Assembly: GCA_037893225.1 (NCBI GenBank)
Contig: JAZGUH010000261.1
Coordinates: 1,612,001-1,676,000 of the forward strand
DNA from: Hippasteria phrygiana
Lineage: Eukaryota; Echinodermata; Asteroidea; Valvatida; Goniasteridae
Direction of reading: 5' to 3'
DNA length: 64,000 nucleotides
A program made the position numbers and the translations under genes. The notes beneath the pieces were generated by a model. The model worked only from the letters and a program-made list of their open reading frames with translations, was not told where the DNA came from and did no database searches. Shown here in pieces: positions 35,311 to 48,600 of this stretch; within the stretch, counting starts at the first letter, position 1; every line of letters begins with the position of its first letter.

Positions 35311-36288
35311 TAGTGTAGCCTAGAAATATAGTTGTAAAAATCAAATGACATCTTAATTAATATATGCTGACGTCACTCATTTTTTGTTTAATAGGGGACA
35401 TATGTGTTCTTAAAAATTTGTATGACGTTTGGACCTTGTTTTGTCTAATTTAACAAATCTTCAAAGTTTTTAAAATCAGTGTATGTCATTATGTTAAGAA
35501 ATTGGGCAGAAAAAAAGAAGAAAAAAGATGCTGTTTATTGAGGCATTTTTAAAAGGTCTATGAAAGTGCAAAGTTAGTAACGGTCACAATACATGTGTCA
35601 GATCTGAATTATGTAAGTGGTTTGTTTTCGTTTTTTAGATTATGCGGGTTTGATGATCTAGCTGTTATATTTGTATCAGAAAAAAGAGCAGCAGATGATC
35701 TGTTTGAAAGTATTTCATCAATTCGAAATTGAAAATGTTGTTTGTGTATTTATGGGAGATAACTATAACGAAATATGCAATTGAAAGTTTATTAAACTTG
35801 GTTGATTAAGAAATGTGGAGTTTAGAACATTGGTAAGTCACAAAACATATGTAAAATACATAATGCAGACATCTGAAAATGGTATAGCGCCCTCTTTTTA
35901 GGGTTAGTCTGGTTCTTCTCATGCATGAACAGCGTGTGGGTGGGTACAGCATGCTGCTAGCTATGCACGTATGCGTGTGTGGTACCCACGTACCACAGAC
36001 ATCAGCAACACAGCGAGGTAGGAAGGAAATTGCTGATGTATGTTCTGAAAATATGTTTGACATTTGCACTGCAAAATTGGGAATCTTTTTTATAGCAAAT
36101 ACTGCTTAGGTGATATTGCACAATAGTGAGAAAGCAATGTGGGAAGGAAAATGGTGGAAACAATATGTCATTATGCGATTTCCTTCCCTGACTATTGTGC
36201 AAAATCACCGAGACGGTATTTGTAATAGTCTATTGTGTGTATTGTGTTTTTCAATATAAATTGTGTTATATGTATTTTTGTATGGAAA
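35311..36288. other. non-coding with a 101-bp fold-back
   Basis: No supported gene. 36109-36209 forms a fold-back: 'ggtgatattgcacaatagt' pairs with the end 'actattgtgcaaaatcacc', and 'gaaggaaa' with 'tttccttc'. About 15 extra bases lie in the left arm. Confidence 0.55.
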
Positions 36289-36672
36289 GATTTTACTTTA
36301 ATACCCCCCCACCAAAATCGGTCAGGAATAGCAAAATATTGGAAAATAATTAACCCTCTTTGATAACAACTATCTAAATGTGTGGCACAATCTGTTATTT
36401 CAAGATTTATGTCAGCAGAATCTGTAAATTAGAGGCAGAAATTAACATGTATTTGTAAGTGAACACTTTAATTAAATGACTATACACTGTGCCAAGAACA
36501 TCTAACACAGAAAATACAAACTTGCCCTATATTGCACGAAAGTTTTCCAAATAAATTCCTAAATTTAAAGGTTGTGCCAAGTGTTTATACAATTTTGAAG
36601 ACAGATGGATGGTTATTTTTTCAAAATTTGCTATTCCTGACCAATTTTCGTGGGGGTATTAAAGTAAAATCT
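36289..36672 (+). mobile_element. 384-bp TIR element
   Basis: The left end 'agattttactttaatacccc' (36289 on, continuing to 'gtcaggaatagcaaaat' at about 36337) is matched by the inverse at 36626-36672 with a few mismatches, giving TIRs of about 47 bp. No open frame. A relative in opposite orientation is at about 23435-23725. No target duplication is obvious. Confidence 0.7.
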
Positions 36673-39639
36673 GTTCACATGCCAAGCTAGCTACTTGCTG
36701 TGTTGTAACTGTAAGACAGTAAGCCTGTGTTAGCGATTGCAAATGTGTCATCGTGCATCGTATCTGCTCATATCACGAATGCCGTGTAAAGTTTGTTATG
36801 GCGATTACGATCTGGACACTCATCATAACACTGCTTGTGTGTGCATTCCGTCATGGGTTTCGAATAGATTAATACATGAATGGAATGACCACGAATTTTG
36901 CTAACTTTTAGTGACGTTTTTACAAAAATCTACCAAGAAAATAGGTATTTTCAAACTCGAATTTGGCATATTAAACATTGTTTAAAGTAATTTATAGGTA
37001 GAATTTTTATTTTTTTTATCCCTATTTTACCTAAAAATTATTGACACGATCATGTCATGTGGCGCAGTAAACTGGAGTTTGCCATATCTGTTTTTTTTTT
37101 TCATTTAGAGAAATTCTCCATGGTCAGATGGAATGTGTTTTATTTGAAGAAAAAGACTCGAGTTAAATTTTAAGAATAGGTTTTTTTGTATATTAACTGT
37201 TTTGTTTTGAAGAATTGCCTGGGGATGAAAAGATTTGTGTGACTTTTTTCGGGGGGATTTTTTTTACTGGGGGTGTGGAGAATTTTCTTTTTACTGGGGG
37301 TGTGGGGAATTTTCTTTTTTGGGGGAAGGGGGCAGTTGTGGAAATGTTTTGCCTTAGCATTAGTTGTAAACGAATTTAATTAGGTATTTTAGAGAATTGT
37401 CTGAAGATGAAGAGGTTTGTTGGACCTTTTAAAAAAATAAATTGGGGGGGGGGGGGTGGCCTGATTATAATTTGGTTTTTTTGGGGGGTGGGTTGTCCCT
37501 TTTGCCTAATAAGTTATAATTTTGAGTTAAAAGTTTACAATGGTTTGTTTCTTATTAACTGTTTTGTTTTGGGGAATCATGCATCTGGGGATGGTGATTT
37601 TTAATTTTTCCCCATTTTTGTATTAATTTTGTTTATGTCGTTTAGTCTGCCTTTGGCTTTGACCCATTCTGTGTTCAGCCTTCATCAGCCATTTTTTGTT
37701 TCTATACATGTTTTGATGTATTTCTACTTCAATTTCTGTTCAATTAATGTGTGCCCAAAATGCTTTAAAGGACGGGTCTGATTTTGTATGGGTCATTGTA
37801 GAGGGATCCAAGGACAATGAAGGACAGGAGATGAAGCATCAAGTAATTTGCCATGTTTTTTCTTTCTGTACATCCCATATCCTTGTAACATTGTTAACAA
37901 CAAAGTTGGGAAGATTTCTTACTATTTAAGAAATTACAGAGGATCATCTTCAAGATGTTAATGTTTATGATATGGACAGATGTTTCATAATAAAGTAAGA
38001 AGTGGTAATAAAATGAATCAACTATAAATCATACATTTTGTTCCTAATGCAAAGGTATTGATTAAGGTAATGCCATTAACCTCCACATATTTTTGAAATT
38101 CCAGGGTGTAGTACAGTACATCCTCAAGACATTATGTTCATAAAGGGACAGACATTTGTTACAAATTGTTGTTTATGTTATGAACGGTATTCAAGTTGTA
38201 TTAGGTTTCTGTACTGTGATAACAATTGTAGGTGTATGTCGCATGTCATGTTACAGTAATAAAATGTTATTGACAGAATTTGTGAGCTTTGTAGGCAATA
38301 ACGTCTACCTACCTTTTAGTTAAGTGCACAACCATTTGAAAATGTTTTAATTCAAAATTTCCATCCAGCAGGTGTGTGTTGAGATATCAGATTAAGCAAA
38401 AAGTGAAGCAGGTTTTGTTCATGCATGGAGGAATTCCTTTTTTCATGATTCATGTGACCTTTGGACAGTATATATGACATGGAGTTTAACTGTCATTTAA
38501 CATGAATTGCACAATACTGACTTTGGGAAACTTTGGAAAAATATGTGACTTTGAATTTGTTGTGGCATATAGACCTTTTCATAATATTGAAGATATAGAT
38601 CTAAACATCATCTCCCTACCAGTTTTATTGCAGTTGTGACATTCAACTGAAAAATTACAGCCATTAAAAAAAAATGAGCAACATATACAGCTATACTTGT
38701 ATATATGTGCAGAATGATTCGAGCTCGGGTAACAGTACTATGATGGCAGAATTTTCTTTTAAAGAATATTTATTGTTCCATGAATAAAGCCATGTGATTT
38801 TGTCTTGAAAACTGGCCTCGTCCTGTTGCTTGTATAGGGTTTCATGAGCAAAAGTAATATGCTTAGGAAGTATGAAAACACATGTAGAACACAAGTGAGT
38901 GAATCAAAGCAATTTTTGTAGGAAGTATGAGTATAGCAAATGTACCAAATATTGTTTTAATTCATCTTTTTGTCATTTTGTTAGCCTTTTGTCAAAGTCT
39001 CGTGACTTGAGCATTTGTCCAAGTAGCAGAGTCATGAAGCAAATTGAGTAGGTACAACACACGGCAAGTGGTATAGTCGTTCGGCATGTATTGTGTAGTT
39101 TCCACTTGTATTTTGAAGTCAGCGGTCAGTTGCTACAGTCACGAGGCCTTGATAAGAGGCTGTCATTTTGTTAAAAATGCAAACATTTGTTTTTATATTA
39201 TTCAAGTAGGATTTCAAGGTATGGGTGACAATTTTATATTGCCAAAATATGAAGCAATATGTTCAGCACTCTAATTGTCAGAAAGTTTCATAGTGTTTAT
39301 TTAAGTAAGTAGCTTCAGAATGAAAGTACTGTAAATTCATTCGGAAGGCAAAAATTTGAGAAATATTGGGTGGAAGGTTGTTACTTGGTCATTTCCTCTT
39401 AATGATTAATTTGAACTTTTGATTGATGTTTTGGGTTAATGTGGTTCCACACAGATGATCAGTTGGGTATAATAATAATGAGTGATAAAAAAATAATTAA
39501 TACTAACTTATTCTGAGAGTTTTATTCTAAAATAGGGTTATTGAAGTTGTTAATTGCCTCAATTCTAATTGGACCTCGGTAATGAGGAATAAGTATGCTG
39601 TCAGTTCCATTGAATGACACTATTGATTGAACACTGATT
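36673..39639. other. AT-rich region upstream of the Helentron gene
   Basis: No gene recognised. 37252-37330 holds two copies of a 28-29 bp G-rich phrase (actgggggtgtgg-ggaattttcttttt) and 37445-37490 has G runs. The far 5' part of the mobile element and its promoter or a 5' UTR intron should lie here, but neither a 5' terminus nor a TATA box could be pinned down. Confidence 0.4.
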
Positions 39640-42600
39640 GTGGACATCATCATGATAATACATTTTTGTGTTTTGCTTTGTACTGTATTACAGAAAATGC
39701 CAAGTTTCGTGAGACGAGTCAAGCCTGGGGTAGACAGTGTGCAGCGCCTTGGATACGATGCCAAGATGTTTATGTTTCCTTTGTCTGTCTTTGTCAAGTC
39801 ACATTTCACCACCCAACGTTCCATCCTCACATTCCATCCCTCCCTTTTTGTGTTCTCTCATTTCACTGTTCCCTCATCTTCCATTTCCTTTCCCTTTCAT
39901 GGTGCTCCTTCGGGAGAGCCATCATCTTCAGGTGAAAATCCTGATGCCCCGAGAAAAGTTCCTTCTCAGGGAAGTCTGGTTCCCAGACCTAAAGGAGTTG
40001 GTCTGGCCCAGGCGAACATAAAGCCCTGTCCTAAAGCAGTTGGACATGGGAATGCCCTGGGGTTGGCACCTCCTCAGGGAAGTCTGTCTTCAAGGCCAGA
40101 AGGAGTTGGTCTGGAGCAGGCGTTGCCGATGACCGAGTCATCACACGAGGGTGATGGCAATGATGGCCGTTGGCATTCTGAGAGAAAAGATGCACTGAGA
40201 ACTGAACGTAATGCTCATGAAACTAAACTTGAAATGAAGCCAGGAATTAAGGTTGAAAGAGATCGAGACATGAATGTTTTCGTCAGTGATTGTCAGCAAC
40301 AGAGAAGAAGAGAGATTAAGCTGAAGAAGTTCAGAATGAACAAATTGAGCAGAGAGAGAGTAAGCAGTCAGAAAGCACTGAGAAAGTTGAAGGCAAACAA
40401 ACAAACATGTTGCAGCAGGAATCATGTACTGGAATGTGTAGTAGAATTCTGTCGTGAAAAAAAGAAGGTTTCAAAACCAAATAGAAAGAAGATCAGAAGA
40501 GATGAACGTAAGCAGTCATTCCGAAAGCATAAGAATGGTAAGGTGGTGGAATTTCATATGAGTAAAGAAGACAAAAGGAACTATGAGAAAATACAGAAGA
40601 ATATTCAAAGTCATACAAGAAGAAGTTTGAGTTATATTTTGAATAAATTAGAGCCGAAGAGAGAGTTATCCAGCAAAAAGCACAATGAGCAACAGGGGGC
40701 GAAGAGAGAGTTATCCAGCAAAAAGCACAATGAGCAACAGGGGTCAATCAAGAGTAAATGTACAGATCCAGTAACACAGAATGAAAGAGGATGTACTTTT
40801 GACAAGAAGCACATCGTTCTGGACAGCACGAGACATGCTTGGAAACAAACAGAACTTAGACAGTGTTGGTTGTGTGATCAAGAAATTGGTCCAATGGAAA
40901 GAGTTGTGGAATGTGATAGTTGTAACATATGTTATCACGTATACTGTATGGGTTATTCAAACGTACAGTGTCTTTTAACAAACAAAGCAGTGTCATGGAT
41001 GTGTCGCAAATGTGGACGATGTAATTACAGTGTGTCTTTGTTGCATGATTTTGGAATTCCTACAGATGAGAACATATTTGAGATACTACTGCAAGATGTT
41101 ACCATGGAAGAGTCATCTGGAGCCAAGTGGTGCATTGAAGGTGTTTCCTGTATTGAAGATTCAAGAAAGAATGAAATCAAAGATGAGGTACAAACTATTG
41201 TGAACAAGATGGATTGTGTGGTTGTAGATGAGCTGAGTGGCAGATGTACACATCTATGTGCAGCCAGTAAGGAGGGCAGGATTCAGCAAACTGGAGGGTA
41301 TTCTCTTAGAAGCAAAACAAATGTGAAAAGTTCAAAAGAAAAACGGGAAGCCAATGGCAGAAGTGTTGAATTAAGTGGAGCTCAGACAATGAGGGATGTC
41401 AAAGAAAGTCAGGAACATAATGACCAAATTGAAACTGAAGTAACTATAGATGCAAAAGTTAAAACACGATACAGTCTGCGAAGTAAGAAAGCACAAGTAT
41501 CTGTAGTCGGTGAAAAGGGTAGTGATCACAAAAAGATGCAAAAGAGAAAAGTTGAAGACAATTTGAAACATTGTAATGAAGGCACAGTTACAAAGAAGCC
41601 CCGAATTCTTGCAAAAAAAAAGAAATCATGGAGAATGCATAAATCTGATGGTGTAGAAAATGAAACATGTATCTCTAAAAGCAGTTGTTCTACATACAAT
41701 CTACAGGAAAAAACGATTGAAGATCTAAGAGTTACTCGGGGTAGTTTTCATCAAGGTGATTACAGATTTGGGAATAATAGTGGCAAACAGTATGTTGCTA
41801 ACAGCTTGTGTGCAATACTATATAGCAGAGTTAAGAAGCTGAATACATGGAGTTCCAATGACATGGATTTCATTTTAAATGCTGGAAATGAACTGTACAG
41901 TTTTTTGTCCAGGAGTTCCACAATGTTGAATGAGTATTTGTTAGTCAATGAGTTGCCTGATCAAATAGATGTTTTTAGTAAACAGTTTAACATTAAGACT
42001 CATGAACCTCTTTTTGGTACTTTTGAAGAAGGAAATTTAACTGAATTCAATATGATTTCAATGAAGAGTGCAATTGAACAGACAGTTCAGAAATATTGTG
42101 CATGTTTTATTTGTTTCCATGGAAATACGTTTTCAGTTATGGCTCAAAGTGGTATGTATTATATTTTTGATTCGCATTCTAGAAATCAATATGGCTGGCA
42201 GGACTGTGAAGGAAGAAGTCTGTTGAAATGTGTAGCTTCATGGCAAGGTGTGTACAGGTACTGTACTGAACTAGGAAAGTCAATGAATCTATCAGACTCT
42301 GAGCAATTTGAAATTACAGGTGTTAATGTATGGGTTAATGAAGACATGAGCATATGCAGCCATGAAGACATTGGGAATCATGTGAATCCATGCATGAGTG
42401 ATAATACAAAGAGAATGGAAGCCACATGTTCACGTGAGGCAGTGGAAGGAAATGCAGTCACAGAGAATGAAACAACTTGTGAATTGACTGATAAGGATGG
42501 TGATGATATAGAAATGATGGAAGTTACTCAACCAGTTACTCACTCATTTGTACCAGTCACTAATGAAAGTAAAAATGCATTGTGTCAGAAACTTGGTGTA

Positions 42601-45600
42601 ACCAAAATACGTCTTAATGCTGAGATGATTTCCAAGAGATGTGAGAATATGGGAGCACCTGACAATGTAAGGAAAATAAAAGGTGATGGAAATTGTTTCT
42701 TCAGAGCCATTTCTTGTGCTATATCAGGAACTGAAGACAATCACATGCAGCTGAGGATAGCAACTGTTAATTACTTGTTGAAAAATGCAGCGAAATTTCA
42801 TTGTTTCTTACGAGAAGGTTACATTACAGTAGAAGATTATGTAATTAGAAAAAGGTTGTTTGATTCTGGTATATGGGCTACTGAGGTAGAAATAATGGCA
42901 ATGGCTGAAATGCTTGGTGTAAATATATACACATATGATGATGTAACTAAGTGGTATGTGTTTTCTGGTTCCTTCTGTAATAGGGATAGGTTGGCAGAGT
43001 CGGGCATTTATTTGTATCACAGACAACGAGTACATTATGAATTGGTTTTGAATGTTCATGAGTTAATATCAATGGAATCTGAAAACAATTGTACTAAAGA
43101 ATGTTATTCACATGATAGTCCTGTATGTACAGTCAGTGATGTTAGCCAATGTAATAATATGAATGTGGAGATGTCAAAACATTCACACCGTAAGAAACGT
43201 AAACGTGTTAATTTGCGATTGAAACAGAAATTATGTCGAGATAAAGCTAGAGAAAGATATCACAGTAGTAAAGATGCAAGACAAATTGAAGAGAAATCTG
43301 TCGAAGTAAAGAAAGCTAGGAGTAGAACACTAAAAAAAGAAAGATACAGTAATGACATTCATTATCAATATAATAAGAAATTATCAGTAAAAACGAGATA
43401 CATTGAAAATACTATGTACAGGGTACAACAAAAATCTGCACAAAAAGAAAAATACGACAACTGTGAAAAAGTCAGACAAAATGTAATTGAGTATAATAAA
43501 ATGAAATATGCAGAAAATGCTGCACAAAGAAAAAATCTTTTGAAGTTAAAATATCAAGAAAATGTTTTGTATAAAGTAACAAAAGTTAGAAGGTCGAAAG
43601 AAAAGTACAATGAAGATGCAGTACATAGGATAAAAAAGATAAATCATGAAAAAAATAAGTACCATGAAGATTGTATACATAGAGAAAGAAAGGTTGTTAG
43701 TGCAAGAGCCAAATATCATGATGATAAAGAGTACAGGCGAAAAAAGGTGAACAGTGTGAAAACCAAGTATCATAAGGATGCTTCATATAGGCAGAAAATA
43801 ATTAACATTGCAAAAAATAAATATCATAGAAATTCACTGTATAGAAATACTCTCATTAAGTCTATAAAAAAGAAGTATTTTTGTAATATTTCTTATAAAG
43901 TGAAATTGATAAAATTTCAAAAATGCAAGTATCGTCATGATGCAGATTATCGTGAGAAAATGAAGCAGAGGAAGTTGACACGACAAATTAGAAGTAGAGA
44001 AATGGCATGTATCATGAAGAATGTTACCAGGAATTGGAGGAAAGAAGTATCAACAGGACCTGAATATGTGTGTGCAGTTTGTCATAAACTTTTGTTTAAG
44101 AATCAAGTCATCAGATGTAAAAAAGAGAATTACAGCATGACTGATTGCATATCTGAGAATTATTTACATAGTCATATATGCAAGGAAGACTGTGGAAATG
44201 AATGCAGTGTTTCCAAATCTAGCAGGTCATGTTTGTGGATATGCTACACATGTCACAGGAAATTGCGTCAGAAAAGGACACCCTCAGAAGCATGTGCAAA
44301 TAATTTGGAACTGGTGGACATTCCAGAAGAATTGAGGTGTTTGAATATTTTAGAGGAACATCTTATTGCAATTAATATACCATTCATGAAGATGATAGCA
44401 TTACCCAGAGGAGGTCAGAATGCAGTTCATGGTCCAGTTGTATGTGTGCCGTCAAATATTGTGGAAACAGTCACGGCATTGCCGAGATGTAACAATGGTA
44501 ATGAATTAATCAGAGTGAAGTTGAAGAGGAAATTGTCTTACAAAGGATATTATCAGTATCAGTTTGTGAGCAGGGAACAGGTTGAAAATGCATTACACTA
44601 TCTTAAGCGCAATAATGTATGGTTTAAGGATATTGATATCAAATGTGACTGGGAAAATCCTTTGTCAGATGATGTTGAATTAACAGAGCAGCATGAAAGT
44701 GAATTGGAAGAACAGTCTGGTGAAGAATTAAGTGATACTGAGGAAGAAACAGACGAGGATCGTTTACGTGGTATTCCTCTGGATACGTGCTTGCAGCCTA
44801 TAGATATTGGACAAGAAGTGCTTGATCAATATTTTGATGATGTGCTTTGTGTAGCACCTTGTGAAGGAAATAGCCCAATCAGAGTATTAATGGAAGAGGG
44901 TAATGAAGCTAAATGCTTTCCAGCCTTATTCCCAACAGGCACACCCATATTTAGTGACAATCGTAATGTGAGTCTCACACTCTGTAGATATTTTCATAAT
45001 AGATTGATGAATGTAGATAATAGATTTGCTAAAAGTACGCAGTACATTTTTTATGCGCAGTATCTGTCAGAAATCGAGAAAGTAATGTCTGGTGTTTCAA
45101 TTGCAATGCGTCAAAGCTCTGGTAAACTGCATTGTGCTGAAAATGTTAATGCCAGTATGATTAGAGATAGGGAACAATTAAAAGACATCTTGCATTCTGA
45201 CAGTGGTTATAAATTTCTGAAACCAATCAGAGGAACACCCCCATATTGGCAATCAACTCAGAGAGACGTGATGGCTATGATCAGACAGCTTGGAATACCA
45301 ACATGGTTCTGCTCATTTTCTGCAGCTGATATGAGATGGCCTGAATTCATAAACACAATATTGAAGCAACAAGGAGATTCTAGGAACATTGAAGATCTAG
45401 ATTGGAATGACAAGTGTATCATATTGAGAAGCAATCCTGTAACTGTGGCACGAATGTTCGAAAAAAGATTCCATACATTTTTGAAAGATGTTGTTATGTC
45501 AAGAGCCAATCCTATTGGTAAAGTTATGGACTACTTTTACCGAGTAGAATTTCAACAGAGAGGTTCTCCACATACACATTGTTTGTTTTGGATTGAGAAT

Positions 45601-48600
45601 GCACCAAGATTGGGGGTAGGGAAAGATGATGAAGTAATAAAATTCATTGATACATATATCAGTTGCAAGTTGCCACCACAGGAAGAAGATGAGGAATTAA
45701 ATGAAATAATAAGTCGTGTGCAACAACATAGCAGGAAACATTCCAAGTCTTGTAAAAAGAAGGGTACTGATTGCAGATTTAATTTTCCAAGACCACCATC
45801 CACTAGAACATTTATCACTGAGCCAGATGCATTTGATGAGTGTGATGATCAGGATGACAATGAGGATTGTAATGAGGCGAATGGTGATAAAAGTATTGGT
45901 AATGATAATGATAGAAACCATCATAATGAAGCTAAGGAATTATTGAAGTCTGTGTGGAATGCAATACAGAACGAGAAGAATCAACATATGTCAACATCTG
46001 AGCTATTTGAAACCATCAATATTACACAAGATGATTTTGAGCAGGCCAATAATGTTCTGAGCAGCAAACCTAGCATTGTTATAAAGAGAGAACCTCAAGA
46101 TGTGTGGGTCAATCTGTACAATTGTGATTTAATCAGATGTTGGAATGCTAATATGGACATACAGTATATCAGTGATGCATATGCTTGTGCAGCTTATGTT
46201 GTATCATACATGTCCAAGTCTGAACGTGAAATGGGACAGTTGTTATCACATGCTCAAAGAGAGGCACAAAAAGGTAATTTAGATGCAAGACAGAGTATGA
46301 AGGAACTTGGTTGTGTGTATCTACATAATCGTGAAATATCAGCTCAGGAAGCAGTGTTTCGCGTTTGTGGTCTCAGATTGAAAGAAGGTTCTAGAAAAGT
46401 TGAGTTTATACCCGTCGGTGAAAATCCTGTCAGAATGAGTTTGCCATTGAGTGTAATTCAGAATAAATCAGAAGAAGATGATGATGATATCTTCATGCCT
46501 AATAGAATTGATCGTTATAAAGCAAGACCAGATGTTGATAGGTTTGAAGATATGTGTCTAGGAACATTTTGTTCACAATACAGGATTATTTATAATGCAA
46601 ATACATGTAATAAGTCAAGACAGTCATCTGTGTATCCACTGAAACATGGTTTGGGTCACATAAAAAAACGTAGTCGAACTGAACCAGCAGTAATAAGATA
46701 TCCTAGGTTTTCTGTGAGTAAATACCCTGAGAAATATTACCACAGTATGTTGCAGTTGTTTCTTCCACATCGTGTAGATGCTCAATTAAAACCTGAACAA
46801 TTTGAAAGTTATGAGCAGTTTTATAGAAATGGTGCTGTATGTCTAAATAACCACTTGGAATCTGTAAGTGTTGTTGTTGAAAGTAATCGGTCGAAGTATG
46901 AGATGAACGTTGAAGCTCTAGAAGAAGCAGAACAATATGTGCATAAATTTGGTCTACAGGAAGATGCATGGGCTTCGATTTGTCCTATTTCAGAGCAGGA
47001 AAGACTTGAATGTGAAACGGAACGTAAACCAGTAATAGAAGAAGAAAATGAATTTGAAATTCCTGATCTACGGTCTGACACAAAACAGAAAGTCTGTAAT
47101 ATTGAACCACATTCAGTAAGAATATCAAAGGAAGATGCATTGAGTTTATTAAGGTCATTGAATGTACAGCAGAAGAAAGTGTTCAATAAGATTCGAGATT
47201 GGTGTTTGAAGAAAATCAGTGGTAAAAAACCTGAACCCTTTCATGTATTTCTGACTGGTGGAGCTGGAACTGGAAAAAGCCATTTGATAAAGTCAATACA
47301 TTATGAAGCAACAAGATTATTTGCAAGAATGATTCAAAATCCTGACAATGTTTCAGTATTGATAACAGCACCTACAGGAGTTGCTGCATTTAATATAAAT
47401 GGTAGTACAGTTCACAGTGCACTTTCAATACCAGTTGATGCTAGATTACCTTATCAACCTCTTGGTGATGACAAATTGAATACTTTAAGGAATGCATTGC
47501 AAGATCTTCAGATTTTGATTATTGATGAAATATCAATGGTTGATCATAAAATTCTTGGTTATATCCATGGACGTCTACGTCAGATAAAGCAAACACGTGA
47601 TCAGAAGCCATTTGGAAATGTGAGCATTTTAGCTGTTGGTGATTTTTATCAGTTGCCTCCAGTAAAAGGAAAATCATTGCATCAGAGAGTAGTAACTGTA
47701 GATCTGTGGAATGATTGTTTTCAGAAAGTAGAGTTAAGAGAAATTATGAGACAAAAAGAAGATGTACATTTTGCAGAAACTTTGAATAGGTTGCGTGTTA
47801 GAACTAAGCAAGATAAGCTATTGGATGAAGATATGGCAATTTTGCAATCACGGGAAACTGGGCAAGATTGGGATGATGTACTGCATATATTTCCTTGTAA
47901 CAAACAGGTTGATGAACACAACATGAAGATATTGTTTGCAAAGTGTAGTGATTGTATGTGTATTGTTGCAAATGATTTTCAAAAAGATTCAGGTAAAACC
48001 AATAAAAGTGGAGTGAAAATGCGAAAGAAATCAATGTACACTAGTTTGCCTGAATCATTGTGGCTAGGTGTTGGTGCTAGAGTAATGTTGACTAAAAATA
48101 TTGATGTATCAGATGGACTTGTTAATGGAGTATTTGGAACTGTTAGTGAAATCATTATGTTACCTGATAAGTCTCAGCCAAAATGTATACACATTGAGTT
48201 TGATAGCAAGAATGTTGGATCAAAATTGAAAAGGAAGTGTCGATCATCAATAAATGATGGTATCATTCCAATCGAAAGGGAAGAAGAAAACATGAGTAAA
48301 CAATGGGTCAGACGACAGTTTCCACTGAAATTAGCATGGGCATGTACAGTTCATAAAGTGCAAGGAATGACTATGGAGAAAGCAGTGGTGTCCCTTGTGC
48401 GTACATTTTCGGCAGGTCAAGCTTATGTTGCACTAAGTAGAGTTACAACACTTAATGGACTTGTGATTGACGGGTTTGATGAAAAATATATTTATTGTAA
48501 TCAAGTAGTACATGATTCATTGAGTAGTATGCCCGAATTTATTGATGAAACTAATGTGAGGACAGAATCATCCAATGAAACTGTAATATTGATGCATAAC

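Noticed and set aside
41700..42350. Integrated herpesvirus gene
   Set aside because: Only a tegument-type protease fold is suggested, and it is embedded in a Helitron protein with no other viral gene nearby.
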